A stretch of 64,000 bases of DNA from Pantoea sp. CCBC3-3-1 (GCF_007981265.1 NZ_CP034363.1:3348001-3412000); one strand, 5' to 3'; counted from the first letter of the stretch, positions 1-10,330 are shown. Notes: generated by a model not told the origin, from the letters alone. Numbers and translations are program-made.

Positions 1-3000
1 GTCAGCGGCGTGGTGGTCACCGTGGTGTTGCCAGCCTGATCGCTGGCCGTCACGTTTAGCGTATAGCTACCGTCCGCCAGACCATTAACCGCCGTATTAG
101 GAACGGTCAGCGTCCACTGGCCGTTAGCCCCTACTACGGTGGTATAGGTGACGTTGTTTAAATCCACGCTAATGGTGCTGCCCGTCTCACCCGTGCCGCT
201 CACCACCAGCGGCTGATTGCTCTCTGCCGCGTTAAGATAGCCGTCGCCGGAAACGGTGTTGACCGTCACCGCTGGCGGCGTCAGATCGACATCCAGCGTA
301 CGGATCACCGTACTGACGTTGCCCACGGCATCGGTGACGCTCACCGTCACGTTATAGCTGCCCTCAGCCAGATCCAGTAACGCCGCAGATGGGATATCAA
401 TGTTCCAGCTGCCGGTGCCCGTTACCGTGCCGGTATAGGTATTGCCATTGAGCTGTACGCTAACGGTATCGCCTTCCTCGCCGTTGCCGCTCACCGTCAG
501 CGTTTGGTTTTGCTCAGCCAGATTCAGACGATTGTCCTGCGCGATCGCATCCAGCGTCAGGGTGGGTGTCAGCGTGTCGACGGTAAAGGTGGTCGTCAGG
601 CTGGTGGCATTACCTGACGGATCGGTCACGCTGATATTCAGGTCATTGCTGCCCTGCGGCAATGCCTGAAGCACCGCATTCGGCAGTAATACTGACCAGT
701 TACCGTCCGTATCTACCGTGCCGGTGTAGGTGATGCCGCCCAGCACCACGCTGACGGTCTGGCCGGTGCCCGTTACGCCCGTGTTGCCCGAAAGTGGCTG
801 ATCGCTGGTGGCTTCAATGCCGTTCAGTGAACCATCAACAAACGGCGGATTCAGCGTCAGGTTGAAATCAGGCGTAACTGCCGAATCCAGTGCCTGCGTG
901 GTGGTAATGGTGTTGCCGTTGATATCAGTCGCGGTGGCGGTGATGGTCTGGCTGCCGTTAGCCAGGCCCGCTAATGCGCTGGCCGGTACGGTCACGCTCC
1001 AGCTGCCGTCGGCGTTGGCGGTTGTTTCATAATCCACGCTGTTGAAGCGCATCAGAATGCGCGCGCCAAACGCGACGAAACGGCTGCTACCAGAAATCAC
1101 CAGCGGCGTTTGCGCTTCGGCTGCGCTCAACATATTGTCATTGCTGACAATGCCTATAGCGATGGCGCTAAAGGTGTTATCAACAGTAAAGGTGCTGCTC
1201 GTCGTGGCAGGATTCCCTGCCGTATCGCTGACCGCCACAGTATAGTTTTGTGCCCCGTTCGCCAGCGCGTAATAAGCGGTGGCCGGAACCTCGATACTGT
1301 AGCTGCCATCGCTCTGAACCGTGCCGGTATATTGCTGACCATTTAGCGTTAGCGTGACCGGCTGCCCGGCGGCGACGTTGGTAGTGGTGCCTGTGACCAG
1401 CTGGTTCAGTCCTTTTTCGGCACCGTCCAGCACGTTATCCCCCGCGAAGGCGGCTACGGTGATGGTCGGCTGGGAAGCGGCCTGCGCCACAACGGTGAGC
1501 GGCTGGAGCGTACTGCTGCTGTTTCCTGCCGGGTTAGTCACCTGCACGTTAACGCCGTAGGTGCCGTCGGTTAAGGCATTGACCGCATCGGCAGGAACCT
1601 CAACGCTCCAGTTTCCTGCTGCATCAGAAACGGTGTTATACGTGACGCCGTTCAGCGAAACGACCACGGCTGAACCCGCATCAGCCGTACCGGCAACGCT
1701 CAGCGCGGCGGCATGTTCGGCGGCGTTCAGATAACCGTCGCCCGAAACCGGCGCGACCGTCACTACCGGCGCAACAGTGCTGATGGTGATGGGGACCAGT
1801 GAACTGGTCTGGTTGCCTGCGGCATCCGTTGCGGTGACGGTAACATCATATTTTCCGTCCGGCAGCGATTGCAGCGTCGACGGAGAAATGTTCAGGCTCC
1901 AGTTACCGTTGTCATCAGCGCCCGTGAGATAGGTGACGCCATCCAGCACCACACTGACGGTGCTGCCTGCTTCTGCCGTCCCGCTCACTGCCAGCGGCTG
2001 GTTTTGCGTCTGGCTGTTAATGGTGCTGCCGTCGCCCACTGTTACTGCGTCCAGCGCTGGCGGAGCGGTATCCACCGTCACCGGCGTGGTACTGTTAACC
2101 GTGTTGCCAAGCGAGTCGGTGACGGTAACGATAATATCGCTGCTGCCGTTCGGCAGAGATTGCAGCACCTCTGGCAGTAACGTCAGGCTCCAGTCACCCG
2201 TGGTGGCATTAACGGTTGCCGGGTAATCGACTCCGCCAATATTGACCGTCACGGTCTGATCCGCTGCGGTGGTACCGCTGTTGCCACTTAACGTTTGCGG
2301 CGTCGCTGTTTCCGCTGCATTCAGGGCGCCATCGCCGAAAGGTGAGTTCAGGGTGATATCTGCCGGAGTCGGGAAAGTTGTACGGACAGCCAGCTGGCTT
2401 TCACTGGTCACAGGATTATTGCCTGCATCGGTACCGGTAACGGCCACGGTGTAGTTTCCGTTAGCCAGCCCCGTCAGCGCCGCAGCGGGTACCGTAACGG
2501 TCCAGGTGCCGTCGGCATTCACTACCGAGGTATAGTCAACACCGTTAAAGGTAACAGTGAGCGGCGTCGTTGCTGCCAGACCGGCGCTGCTCCCGCCGAT
2601 CACCAGATCGGACTGCGCTTCAGTGGCGTTCAGCGCGTTATCGCCGCTGATGGGTCCGACGGCCAGCGTGGCAACGCTGTTGTCTACCGCCACGTCAAAA
2701 CTGCCGGTCGTGTTGCTGGTATTTCCTGCTGCATCACTCACGGTAACGCTATAGCTTTGCGTGCCGTTAGCCAGCGCCGATAGCGTGGCCGCCGGTAAGA
2801 GAATGCTCCAGCCTCCTCCCGCTTCTACCGTGCCGGTAAAGGTCGAGCCGTCGGCCAGCGTTAAGGTGATTTCTCTGCCTGCCTGCACGTTAGTTGCCGT
2901 ACCGGTTAGCGTTTGAGCAACGGTCACCTCTGCGCCGTTGAGAATACCATCAGCTGTTAACGCATTTACCGTAACAATCGGTTGGGTCGTGGCGAAGGTG

Positions 3001-5918
3001 ACAGAAGAATAGATTTCGCTGCTGTTACCTGCCGCGTCAGTGGTGACCACGGTGACAACATAGGTGCCATCCGCAATGGCGGCTTTAATGTCATCGGTCA
3101 ACGCGGCCGTCCATGCGCCGGTAGTTGGATCAACGGTGGCAGCAAGATCCACGCCGTCCAGGCGGACAACAACCGTATTGCCTGGCTGAGTGGTGCCGGT
3201 GAAGTTTAACGGCAGGTCAAATTCCCCGGCGTTAACGTAGCCATCGCCAGAAATGGTATCAACCGTCGCGGTCGGTGGCGTGGTGGCAATCGAAAGCGTG
3301 CTGGTTTGCGTATTGCTGTTGCCATAGCTGTCGGTGTTTGTCACGGTGACGGGGTAATCGCCGCTGGCAATCTGTTGCAGATCGGAGGCGGGAATATTCA
3401 CGCTCCAGCTGCCGTCAGGATTGACCGTGGTGGTGTAGGTAATGCCATTCAGCGTAACGGCAATATTTTGACTGCCGTCACTGACACCGCTGATAGTGAG
3501 CGGTTGCGTAACGTCCGTTTGATTCAGCGGCGCATCCGGCAGCAGAACAGTTGATGCAGGCGCCACCGTGACAACGTTTACAGGTGTGGTCGAGGTGGTG
3601 CTGTTACCTGCCGGGTCGGTGACCACGACCGTGATATCAGTACTGCCCTGCGGTAAACCTTGCAGCGCTTCAGGCGGGATGGAAACGGTCCAGCTGCCGT
3701 CATTATTCACCGTACCGGTATAATCCGTGCCGCCAACCGTGGCAACAATCGTTTGTCCTGGCCCGGTAACGCCCGTGTTCCCGGCCAGCGTTTGCGCCGT
3801 ACCCGCTTCGCTACTGTTTAATACCGCATCGCCAAACGGCACGTTCACATTGGCATTCGGCTGAATGGTGATGACCTCAAGCGCGCTGGCCGTACTGTTC
3901 TGTACCAACGTGCCATCGGCCAGCGTCGCAGTCGCAATGACTAAATTCGAACCCTGTGGCAAATCCTGGAGATCTGCCGCGGGAATGGTCGTGCTCCAGC
4001 TGCCATCATCGTTGACGGTGGTACTGTAAAGACGCCCATGCAGAGTTAACCGGATTACCGTCCCTGCCGGGATCCCGGTGGCAAAACCGGAAACAGTCAG
4101 ATCGGACTGCGCTTCAGTGATATTCAGATAACCATCACCGCTGAGCTGATTAATACTAATGCTACTGAGATCGGAAGACTCGACGGTGAAATCGTGCGTC
4201 GCCGTTGCTGGCGTACCGGCAACGTTGGTCACGTCTGCGGTAATAGTGGCTGTTCCCGCCGCCAGCGCCTGTAAGGCCGTAGCCGGTACCGCGACGCTCC
4301 ACGCACCGTTAGCATCAACGGTAGCGGTATAAGTGACGCCATTCAACGTCACGGTAACGGTTTGACCTTGCTCAACGTTGGTGGTGGTACCGCTGAGGGT
4401 CTGTTCCTGCAATTTCTCTGCGCCATCCAGCAGGTCGTCACCGGCAAAGGCGTCAATTGCGACTGTTGGAACACCGGCAGCCGCGACCGTAAAATCATGC
4501 GTAGTCGTGACCGTTGCGCCTGCGGCATCCGTTATGCTGGCATTGATTGTGGTTGTCCCCGCCGCCAGCGCCTGAAGTGCAGTAGCCGGCACCGATACGC
4601 TCCACGTACCATCTGCGCCCACGGTTGCGGTGTAAGTCTGACCGTTTAAGGTCACGGTAACGGTTTGCCCCTGTGGAACGTTGGCGGTTGCCCCGCTGAT
4701 GGTCTGCGCCGCCTGCTGCTCGGTGGTATCCAGTACGTCATCGCCAGCAAAGGCGGCGATGGTAATGGCCGGGGTGCCTGCCAGTGCTTCCACCGTGAAG
4801 TTGTGTGTCGCATCTGCTGAGACGCCAGCGGTGTCCGTCACGGTCGCACCGATCGTTGAAGCGCCCGCCGCCAGCGCCTGAAGTGCTGTAGCCGGTACCG
4901 CTACGCTCCACGTACCATCTGCACCCACGGTTGCGGTGTAAGTCTGACCACCAAGGGTTACGGTAACGGTCTGGCCCTGCTGGACGTTGGTCGTCGTCCC
5001 GCTTACCGTTTGCGCCGTTTGCTGCTCGGCGGCATTCAGCACATCATCGCCCGCAAAAGCGGCAATCGCGATGGTCGGTACACCCGGTTGTACGGTACTC
5101 GCTTCCACCGCGATCGTGTCGCTGGTGGTCGCCGTGGTGCCTGCGTTATTGGTCACGCTCAGTGAAAGGGTATTGTTACCGGTTGGCAGCGCGGCCAGAT
5201 CGGCTGCTGGAATGGTAACGTTCCAGGTGCCGTCTGCGGCAATGGTCGTGGTATACGTCACGCCATTGAGCACGATGGTGATGGTGTTACCGGCTTCCGT
5301 GCCCGTTGTCGTGCCGCTCAGCGTTTGAGCAACGCCTTTCTCTGCTGCCGAAACAATGTCATCACCGGCAAAGGTATTCACACCGATAGTTGGCGTGACC
5401 AGTGCGGTTCCGCCACCGCCGCCACCGCCGCCGCCACCGCCATTTGCCAGTGCACCGATGCCGAGGCCTGCCAGACCAAGCGCACCGATACCCGCAGCGG
5501 TGATAACACCCGTTCCCGCCCCGGTATCAGCAAGCAACAGCGGATCGAGTCCGCCCAGAGATTCATATTCCGGCGCGATCGCCATGGCCGTTTGCGCATC
5601 GGCAAACTCGCTGGTAACAGGGAATAACGCATGTTCAGGAGGATTTACGCCATCATCGAAAACCAGCTCGCTGTGGTCGCCATCGACGTCATCAAAGAAG
5701 AACTGCTGATAGCGGACGGTCTGGCCGTCGCGCATGTGAACAATAAGATCGTTACCCTGTCGCTCAAACTCGCTCACCATCGCCCGGGTGCCGTGAATTC
5801 TAACTACGCTGGGTTGATTGAGGAGAACCGTATTTGAGTTCCCTGCTGCGGCCTGTGAAAGGATTCTGCCATCGTCGCGAGAAAGAATATCCACGCTGCC
5901 GTCAGTAAGCTGAGCCAT
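1..5918 (-). CDS. Large Bap-like repetitive surface adhesin, N-terminal part (truncated by window edge)
   Basis: The reading frame is open from an ATG at 5918 to the left edge, giving at least 1972 residues without the C-terminus. An AAGAGG ribosome site lies just upstream. Residues 1-110 (start MAQLTDGSVDIL) resemble the BapA-type prefix domain. A hydrophobic Ala/Gly/Leu segment follows, then a run of 11 glycines at residues 160-170. The rest is about 18 tandem Ig-like units of 96-104 residues, each with a DGxWxV strand and ending in a VTDxAGN-like strand. The corresponding DNA period is about 290-313 bp. Proteins of this build are usually exported by a type I system and mediate biofilm formation. 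The C-terminal secretion signal and the transporter genes would lie outside the window, so export is inferred. The repeats are divergent, not identical, which argues for an old array. Confidence 0.88.
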   Translation of the reverse strand, partial: MAQLTDGSVDILSRDDGRILSQAAAGNSNTVLLNQPSVVRIHGTRAMVSEFERQGNDLIVHMRDGQTVRYQQFFFDDVDGDHSELVFDDGVNPPEHALFPVTSEFADAQTAMAIAPEYESLGGLDPLLLADTGAGTGVITAAGIGALGLAGLGIGALANGGGGGGGGGGGTALVTPTIGVNTFAGDDIVSAAEKGVAQTLSGTTTGTEAGNTITIVLNGVTYTTTIAADGTWNVTIPAADLAALPTGNNTLSLSVTNNAGTTATTSDTIAVEASTVQPGVPTIAIAAFAGDDVLNAAEQQTAQTVSGTTTNVQQGQTVTVTLGGQTYTATVGADGTWSVAVPATALQALAAGASTIGATVTDTAGVSADATHNFTVEALAGTPAITIAAFAGDDVLDTTEQQAAQTISGATANVPQGQTVTVTLNGQTYTATVGADGTWSVSVPATALQALAAGTTTINASITDAAGATVTTTHDFTVAAAGVPTVAIDAFAGDDLLDGAEKLQEQTLSGTTTNVEQGQTVTVTLNGVTYTATVDANGAWSVAVPATALQALAAGTATITADVTNVAGTPATATHDFTVESSDLSSISINQLSGDGYLNITEAQSDLTVSGFATGIPAGTVIRLTLHGRLYSTTVNDDGSWSTTIPAADLQDLPQGSNLVIATATLADGTLVQNSTASALEVITIQPNANVNVPFGDAVLNSSEAGTAQTLAGNTGVTGPGQTIVATVGGTDYTGTVNNDGSWTVSIPPEALQGLPQGSTDITVVVTDPAGNSTTSTTPVNVVTVAPASTVLLPDAPLNQTDVTQPLTISGVSDGSQNIAVTLNGITYTTTVNPDGSWSVNIPASDLQQIASGDYPVTVTNTDSYGNSNTQTSTLSIATTPPTATVDTISGDGYVNAGEFDLPLNFTGTTQPGNTVVVRLDGVDLAATVDPTTGAWTAALTDDIKAAIADGTYVVTVVTTDAAGNSSEIYSSVTFATTQPIVTVNALTADGILNGAEVTVAQTLTGTATNVQAGREITLTLADGSTFTGTVEAGGGWSILLPAATLSALANGTQSYSVTVSDAAGNTSNTTGSFDVAVDNSVATLAVGPISGDNALNATEAQSDLVIGGSSAGLAATTPLTVTFNGVDYTSVVNADGTWTVTVPAAALTGLANGNYTVAVTGTDAGNNPVTSESQLAVRTTFPTPADITLNSPFGDGALNAAETATPQTLSGNSGTTAADQTVTVNIGGVDYPATVNATTGDWSLTLLPEVLQSLPNGSSDIIVTVTDSLGNTVNSTTPVTVDTAPPALDAVTVGDGSTINSQTQNQPLAVSGTAEAGSTVSVVLDGVTYLTGADDNGNWSLNISPSTLQSLPDGKYDVTVTATDAAGNQTSSLVPITISTVAPVVTVAPVSGDGYLNAAEHAAALSVAGTADAGSAVVVSLNGVTYNTVSDAAGNWSVEVPADAVNALTDGTYGVNVQVTNPAGNSSSTLQPLTVVAQAASQPTITVAAFAGDNVLDGAEKGLNQLVTGTTTNVAAGQPVTLTLNGQQYTGTVQSDGSYSIEVPATAYYALANGAQNYTVAVSDTAGNPATTSSTFTVDNTFSAIAIGIVSNDNMLSAAEAQTPLVISGSSRFVAFGARILMRFNSVDYETTANADGSWSVTVPASALAGLANGSQTITATATDINGNTITTTQALDSAVTPDFNLTLNPPFVDGSLNGIEATSDQPLSGNTGVTGTGQTVSVVLGGITYTGTVDTDGNWSVLLPNAVLQALPQGSNDLNISVTDPSGNATSLTTTFTVDTLTPTLTLDAIAQDNRLNLAEQNQTLTVSGNGEEGDTVSVQLNGNTYTGTVTGTGSWNIDIPSAALLDLAEGSYNVTVSVTDAVGNVSTVIRTLDVDLTPPAVTVNTVSGDGYLNAAESNQPLVVSGTGETGSTISVDLNNVTYTTVVGANGQWTLTVPNTAVNGLADGSYTLNVTASDQAGNTTVTTTPL

Positions 5919-6820
5919 AGTAACCTCTTGTGCGCCAAAGTATGCATTAGTGTTTCGCGCGCAAAAGTGAAGAAAAACTTCAGGTTTGCGCACAAAGTAA
6001 TGAATAGCCAGACCCGGTTAAGGGAGTGGTTTTTACCCGGTGCGTAAGCGATCCCAATGGGAGCTAATTTGTTAAAACAAGTTAAAAAACCAAACTGAAT
6101 GGTTAATCTTTTTTAAATTTTTCTTTTCTGATAGTAAGAAATATCCGGATACATAACTTGATTAATATTTATCGAAAAGATAAAAAAAATTAATCATATG
6201 ATGTAGCTTATAATTTATCGAATTACCAAAATGATGCAGGTTACCCGGCTGCATACGCGGTAATCTTTTGATTTAACTTAAAGAAAAACTTTAAGATTCT
6301 GTAAGTAAACCGCAGGGAAAGCGTAAAAAAAGGACGAGTGTCCATAAGATATGTCAGGATTTATTTAGCGAAAATTTATATTCTGTCACGGAATCTGGCA
6401 AAAGATACCCATCGAAAAACTGCCTGTTTTTTACACAACCCAATGAAAACTGCATTTCCCGGAGCGGGTAATTTTCCTCTGCTGCCAATGATTTGAGTTA
6501 AGGTGAGATTTCCACCGTTTCGCCAGGAGTTATCTGGAAAATAGCACTTAAGGACAAATATTCATTAACAAGCGCGTTTTTCGAGGTTAATAACGTCAGC
6601 GGTAGCGCCAGCCAAGGTTTTAACCTTGATGAAAAATGATTTTTTTCATCGGGTTTTCTTCGTAAATCTGGCTAAATGTGATAAAAAGTAGTGCTAATGG
6701 AGCCTGGCTTTGAACAGGAAATATGACAATGCAGGATGCCCAACCTGTAATGGCCTCTGCGGCGGAAACGTGACCTGAGATATACGCAATTTGCTTAACT
6801 ATTCCAATAGGGGTGATGCT
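5919..6820. other. AT-rich intergenic spacer between adhesin gene and rcsD
   Basis: This stretch of about 900 bases has no convincing gene. It must hold the adhesin promoter on the minus strand. Positions 6060-6330 are strongly AT-rich compared with the neighbouring coding DNA, a composition that often attracts H-NS. A short inverted repeat (AAGGTT-TT-AACCTT, 6615-6628) is followed by GATGAAAAA...TTTTTTCATC (6628-6650), which may form a weak hairpin. In E. coli the corresponding place holds ompC and micF; I see neither here. Confidence 0.6.
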
Positions 6821-7009
6821 ATGAGCCTGTTGATACTGCCGCCTGTCAGGTCCATTTCCTCCATGACAATCCACACTTATACAGGTATTCTGGCAGGCTC
6901 GATCCTGACAGGGTTGCTTGCATTAAAGTACAGCCTGAGCGTAGCCTTTCGCGCTATTACCGTTCTGCTGCCAGTCGTCGCTGCCAGCGCCCGGCTGCTT
7001 ACACGTTAA
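6821..7009 (+). CDS. Possible small hydrophobic protein upstream of rcsD (doubtful)
   Basis: An ATG at 6821, behind a GGGGTGA sequence, opens a 62-residue frame that ends 20 bases before rcsD. The product would have one hydrophobic stretch (about residues 20-55) and a few basic residues. I recognise no family. The close spacing to rcsD could mean co-transcription, or the frame could simply lie in the rcsD leader. Codon use gives no clear support, so this is a candidate only. Confidence 0.2.
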   Translation: MSLLILPPVRSISSMTIHTYTGILAGSILTGLLALKYSLSVAFRAITVLLPVVAASARLLTR

Positions 7010-7029
7010 CTGGGGTCTTAAGCTACGCT

Positions 7030-9678
7030 ATGTTGCCATACAAATTTCCTCTGACTTCGGGTAATGTCACTCGCTTCTTTGTGATGTTTATTCTGGTCCT
7101 GCTGCTCGCGTCAGGGTTTATGATCCACAATGCCGTCAATGCCTGGCTGACGGAGAAACGCTACGCCATGGCCGATATCGCCCATGCCATGCAGAAGCGT
7201 ATCGATACCTATCGTTTTGCTACCTGGCAGATTTACGAAAATCTGGCCGCTAATGCCGCAGGTACGCCGCCAAACAGCTTGCAGGAAACTCGCCTGCGTC
7301 CTGACGTTTACTATCTGGAAAAAACGCGCCGTAAGACCGAAGCGCTGATCTTTGGCTCGCACGACAGCAGTACGCTGGATATGACCCTGCGGATGTCCAA
7401 CTATCTTGATACCCTGTGGGGCGCTGAAAACAGTACCTGGTCGATGTATTTCCTCAACGGTCAGGACAACAGTATGATCCTGGTCTCTACCCTGCCGCTA
7501 AAGGATATGGCCACGCGTTATAAAGAGAGCGCGATTAGCAATATCGTCGACGCACGGCGGGCAGAAATGCTTCAGCAGGCGAATGCGCTGGACGAGCGGG
7601 AAAGTTTCTCTCCTCTGCGGCGCTTTACCTGGCAAAACGACCATTACTTCACCGTACGCACCACCTTTAACCAGCCGGGCCACCTGGCAACGGTTGTGGC
7701 TTTTGATCTGCCGATTAACGATCTTATTCCACTCAATATGCCGCTGGAAAATTTCCAGCTTAAGCAGGACAACACCGTCTCCGGTAACAGCACCGATGTG
7801 GATGACGGCACGCATACCACCACGGTTACGCTGCTCAACCCTAACGTGGAGATTGCGGCTTCGTTAACCAGCACCCCGCTCCAGCTGGTTTATCGCGTAC
7901 CCGTGCTGGGGCTTATCGTTGATACATTACGCAACCTGATGTGGCCGCTACTGGCAAACTTTGTTCTGCTGCTGCTCTCACTGGGCGGGCTGTTTATGCT
8001 GCGTCAGCAGTCGCTTCGCCCGAGTGAAAACCAGAGCGCCGAGCTGGAATCGCTGCGTATTCTCAATGATGAGATCGTTGCCAGCATGCCGGTCGGTCTG
8101 CTGGTGTATGATTTTGCCAACAATCGCACTATTATCAGCAACAAAATTGCCGAGCACCTGCTGCCGCATCTTAATCTGCAAAAGATTATCAATATGTCCG
8201 ATCAGCATCAGGGCGTATTACAGGCGACGGTGAACAACGAGGTTTATGAGATCCGCCACGCCCGCAGCCTGCTTTCCGCTAATACCCAGCTGTTTATGAT
8301 GCGCGATCAGGATCGTGAGCTGCTGGTGAACAAAAAGCTGCAAAAGGCGCAGCAGGTTCTGGATAAAAGTCATCAGACTCGCCAGCAGCTACTGCAAAAT
8401 CTGGGGCATGCTCTGAATGCGCCACTGGCCAGCGTTATCCATCACCTGCAAGCCATCAGCGAAGCGCAGCCGGCTGAATCGCTCAACGATGCGCTGGAAG
8501 AGTCGCATGCTTTACGGCGTCTGGTGGACGATATCGTGCTGCTTAACCGTCTTGAAACGCATGACTGGGCACCCGATGCTGGCGCATTTAATTTGCAAAG
8601 CGTGCTGGATGAGCTGGTGACAGAAGCCCTGCCCTCCATGCGCCGCAAAGGCCTGAAGCTGGTCGTCAGTAATCGCCTTAACAGCGATGAGAACCGCTTT
8701 GGCGACCGTCGCGCACTCTATAAAATTTTGACTACGCTGCTGCATTATTCGATTACCAGCACCAGCTGGGGTCGGATCAGCATTGAGGTGAGTCATCCCG
8801 CTGATCGGCCAGACAGGCTTGCCATTGAAATGGTGGATACCGGTGCCGGCCTGACCGTAGATGAGATGGGAAATACTGATTTCCCGTTCCTCGGAGAAAC
8901 CAGTCAGGATCGCTTCGGCCAGGCTTCTGGACTGGCCTTCTTCCTTTGCAAACAGCTTTGTAAGCAGCTTGGCGGGCACCTGGAAATCGTGGCGCGACCG
9001 GATATCGGCACTCGCTACAGCATCCAGATCCACGCACCGCAGGAGCATTTGCAGGTGCAGGAAGAGAAGCTGCTGGAAGGCCTGACAACGTTGATTGATA
9101 TCACCGTGGATGAAGTCAGAAAGATTGTCGTTCATCAGCTTGAAAACTGGGGTGCCAACTGTATTACGCCTGATGAGCGTTTTTCCGGACAGGATCATGA
9201 TGTGCTGGTAACGGACGATCCGGCGAACCTGACACCGTGGGCGCTGTTGCTCGCGGATGACGAAACTGGCTACAGTGCGCTTTCTCGTGACCAGTTCAGG
9301 GTCAATTTCAATATCAGTAGCGCAATGCAGGATGCGCTGTTACAGCTTATTGAGCTCCAGCTGGCCCTGGACGAGACGGAAGAAGAGCAGGACACGGCGC
9401 AGCTTTTCGCGCCGGGGTACTTCCAGCTCTTCGTCGATACAGTACCAGATGATGTAAAGAGATTGTATAATGAGGCCGCAGAAAGCGATTTGAGTTCGCT
9501 TGCTCAGACTGCGCATCGCCTGAAGGGCGTGTTTGCCATGCTTAATCTGACACCAGGCAAGCAGCTTTGTGAAACGTTAGAACAGCACATTACAGAGTGT
9601 GACAATTCAAACATTAAAAATACCACCAGTGAAATTGACCGCTACGTCAACGAACTGCTGCAGCAAGGTAACCAATAA
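7030..9678 (+). CDS. rcsD: Rcs phosphorelay histidine phosphotransfer protein RcsD
   Basis: RcsD is the inner-membrane intermediate that passes phosphate from RcsC to RcsB in the envelope-stress phosphorelay. The 882-residue product (E. coli about 890) has a membrane helix at residues 14-34, a periplasmic domain, and a second helix near 303-325. A degenerate histidine-kinase-like region and a C-terminal HPt domain follow. The phosphorylated HPt histidine is His829 in AHRLKG. The kinase-like part has LGHALNAPL at the H-box, without the usual Glu. The N-box position reads ILTTLLHYSI and lacks the Asn needed for Mg-ATP binding, as expected for a non-catalytic relay protein. The ATG at 7030 has no strong ribosome site, but the protein aligns with E. 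coli from the FPLTSGN segment onward. rcsB follows after 1 base. Confidence 0.96.
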   Translation: MLPYKFPLTSGNVTRFFVMFILVLLLASGFMIHNAVNAWLTEKRYAMADIAHAMQKRIDTYRFATWQIYENLAANAAGTPPNSLQETRLRPDVYYLEKTRRKTEALIFGSHDSSTLDMTLRMSNYLDTLWGAENSTWSMYFLNGQDNSMILVSTLPLKDMATRYKESAISNIVDARRAEMLQQANALDERESFSPLRRFTWQNDHYFTVRTTFNQPGHLATVVAFDLPINDLIPLNMPLENFQLKQDNTVSGNSTDVDDGTHTTTVTLLNPNVEIAASLTSTPLQLVYRVPVLGLIVDTLRNLMWPLLANFVLLLLSLGGLFMLRQQSLRPSENQSAELESLRILNDEIVASMPVGLLVYDFANNRTIISNKIAEHLLPHLNLQKIINMSDQHQGVLQATVNNEVYEIRHARSLLSANTQLFMMRDQDRELLVNKKLQKAQQVLDKSHQTRQQLLQNLGHALNAPLASVIHHLQAISEAQPAESLNDALEESHALRRLVDDIVLLNRLETHDWAPDAGAFNLQSVLDELVTEALPSMRRKGLKLVVSNRLNSDENRFGDRRALYKILTTLLHYSITSTSWGRISIEVSHPADRPDRLAIEMVDTGAGLTVDEMGNTDFPFLGETSQDRFGQASGLAFFLCKQLCKQLGGHLEIVARPDIGTRYSIQIHAPQEHLQVQEEKLLEGLTTLIDITVDEVRKIVVHQLENWGANCITPDERFSGQDHDVLVTDDPANLTPWALLLADDETGYSALSRDQFRVNFNISSAMQDALLQLIELQLALDETEEEQDTAQLFAPGYFQLFVDTVPDDVKRLYNEAAESDLSSLAQTAHRLKGVFAMLNLTPGKQLCETLEQHITECDNSNIKNTTSEIDRYVNELLQQGNQ

Positions 9679-9679
9679 T

Positions 9680-10330
9680 ATGAACAACCTGAATGTAATT
9701 ATTGCCGATGATCATCCCATTGTTCTGTTCGGCATTCGTAAATCACTCGAACAAATTGAATGGGTCAACGTTGTCGGTGAGTTCGAAGATTCCACAGCAC
9801 TCATCAACAGTTTGTCCAAGCTGGACGCGAATGTCCTGATCACCGATCTTTCCATGCCTGGCGAAAAATATGGCGACGGTATTACGCTGATCAAATATAT
9901 CAAGCGTCACTATCCGGACCTTTCTATTATTGTTCTGACGATGAACAATAACCCGGCAATCCTCAGCGCCGTTCTGGATCTGGATATTGAAGGGATTGTG
10001 CTGAAACAGGGCGCGCCTACTGATTTACCAAAAGCACTGGCTGCTTTGCAGAAAGGCAAAAAGTATACGCCTGACAGCGTGGCGAAACTGCTGGAGAAAA
10101 TCAGCGCAGGTGGCTACGGCGATAAGCGTCTGTCACCGAAAGAGAGTGAAGTTCTGCGGCTGTTTGCGGAAGGCTTCCTGGTGACTGAAATTGCCAAGAA
10201 ACTGAACCGCAGCATTAAAACTATCAGCAGTCAGAAAAAATCAGCAATGATGAAACTGGGCGTGGATAACGATATTGCGCTGCTGAACTACCTTTCTTCC
10301 GTCAGCACGATGCCGGTAGATAAGGACTAA
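9680..10330 (+). CDS. rcsB: Response regulator RcsB
   Basis: RcsB is the DNA-binding output of the Rcs system. It controls capsule, motility, biofilm and envelope genes, alone or with RcsA and other partners. The ATG at 9680 lies 1 base after the rcsD stop and gives 216 residues, exactly the E. coli length. A longer frame to the left exists but would lie inside rcsD. The receiver domain (residues 1-120) has the acidic pocket ADDH near residue 10 and the phospho-acceptor Asp56 in ITDLSMP. The C-terminal LuxR-type helix-turn-helix (about 145-205) includes LSPKESEVLRLFAEG and SIKTISSQK. In E. coli rcsB also has a promoter inside rcsD; I could not identify it here. Confidence 0.98.
   Translation: MNNLNVIIADDHPIVLFGIRKSLEQIEWVNVVGEFEDSTALINSLSKLDANVLITDLSMPGEKYGDGITLIKYIKRHYPDLSIIVLTMNNNPAILSAVLDLDIEGIVLKQGAPTDLPKALAALQKGKKYTPDSVAKLLEKISAGGYGDKRLSPKESEVLRLFAEGFLVTEIAKKLNRSIKTISSQKKSAMMKLGVDNDIALLNYLSSVSTMPVDKD

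Noticed and set aside
1..5300. Regular period of about 300 bases, as in a tandem or CRISPR-like array
   Set aside because: The period is a protein repeat in one open frame; units are divergent and far longer than CRISPR repeats and spacers.
6291..6304. TTAAGATTCTGTAA as an RcsAB box
   Set aside because: It is two bases shorter between the half-sites than the RcsAB consensus, and similarity is limited to TAAGA.
5919..7029. micF small RNA expected next to rcsD
   Set aside because: No segment resembles the conserved micF 5' end, and ompC is also absent here.
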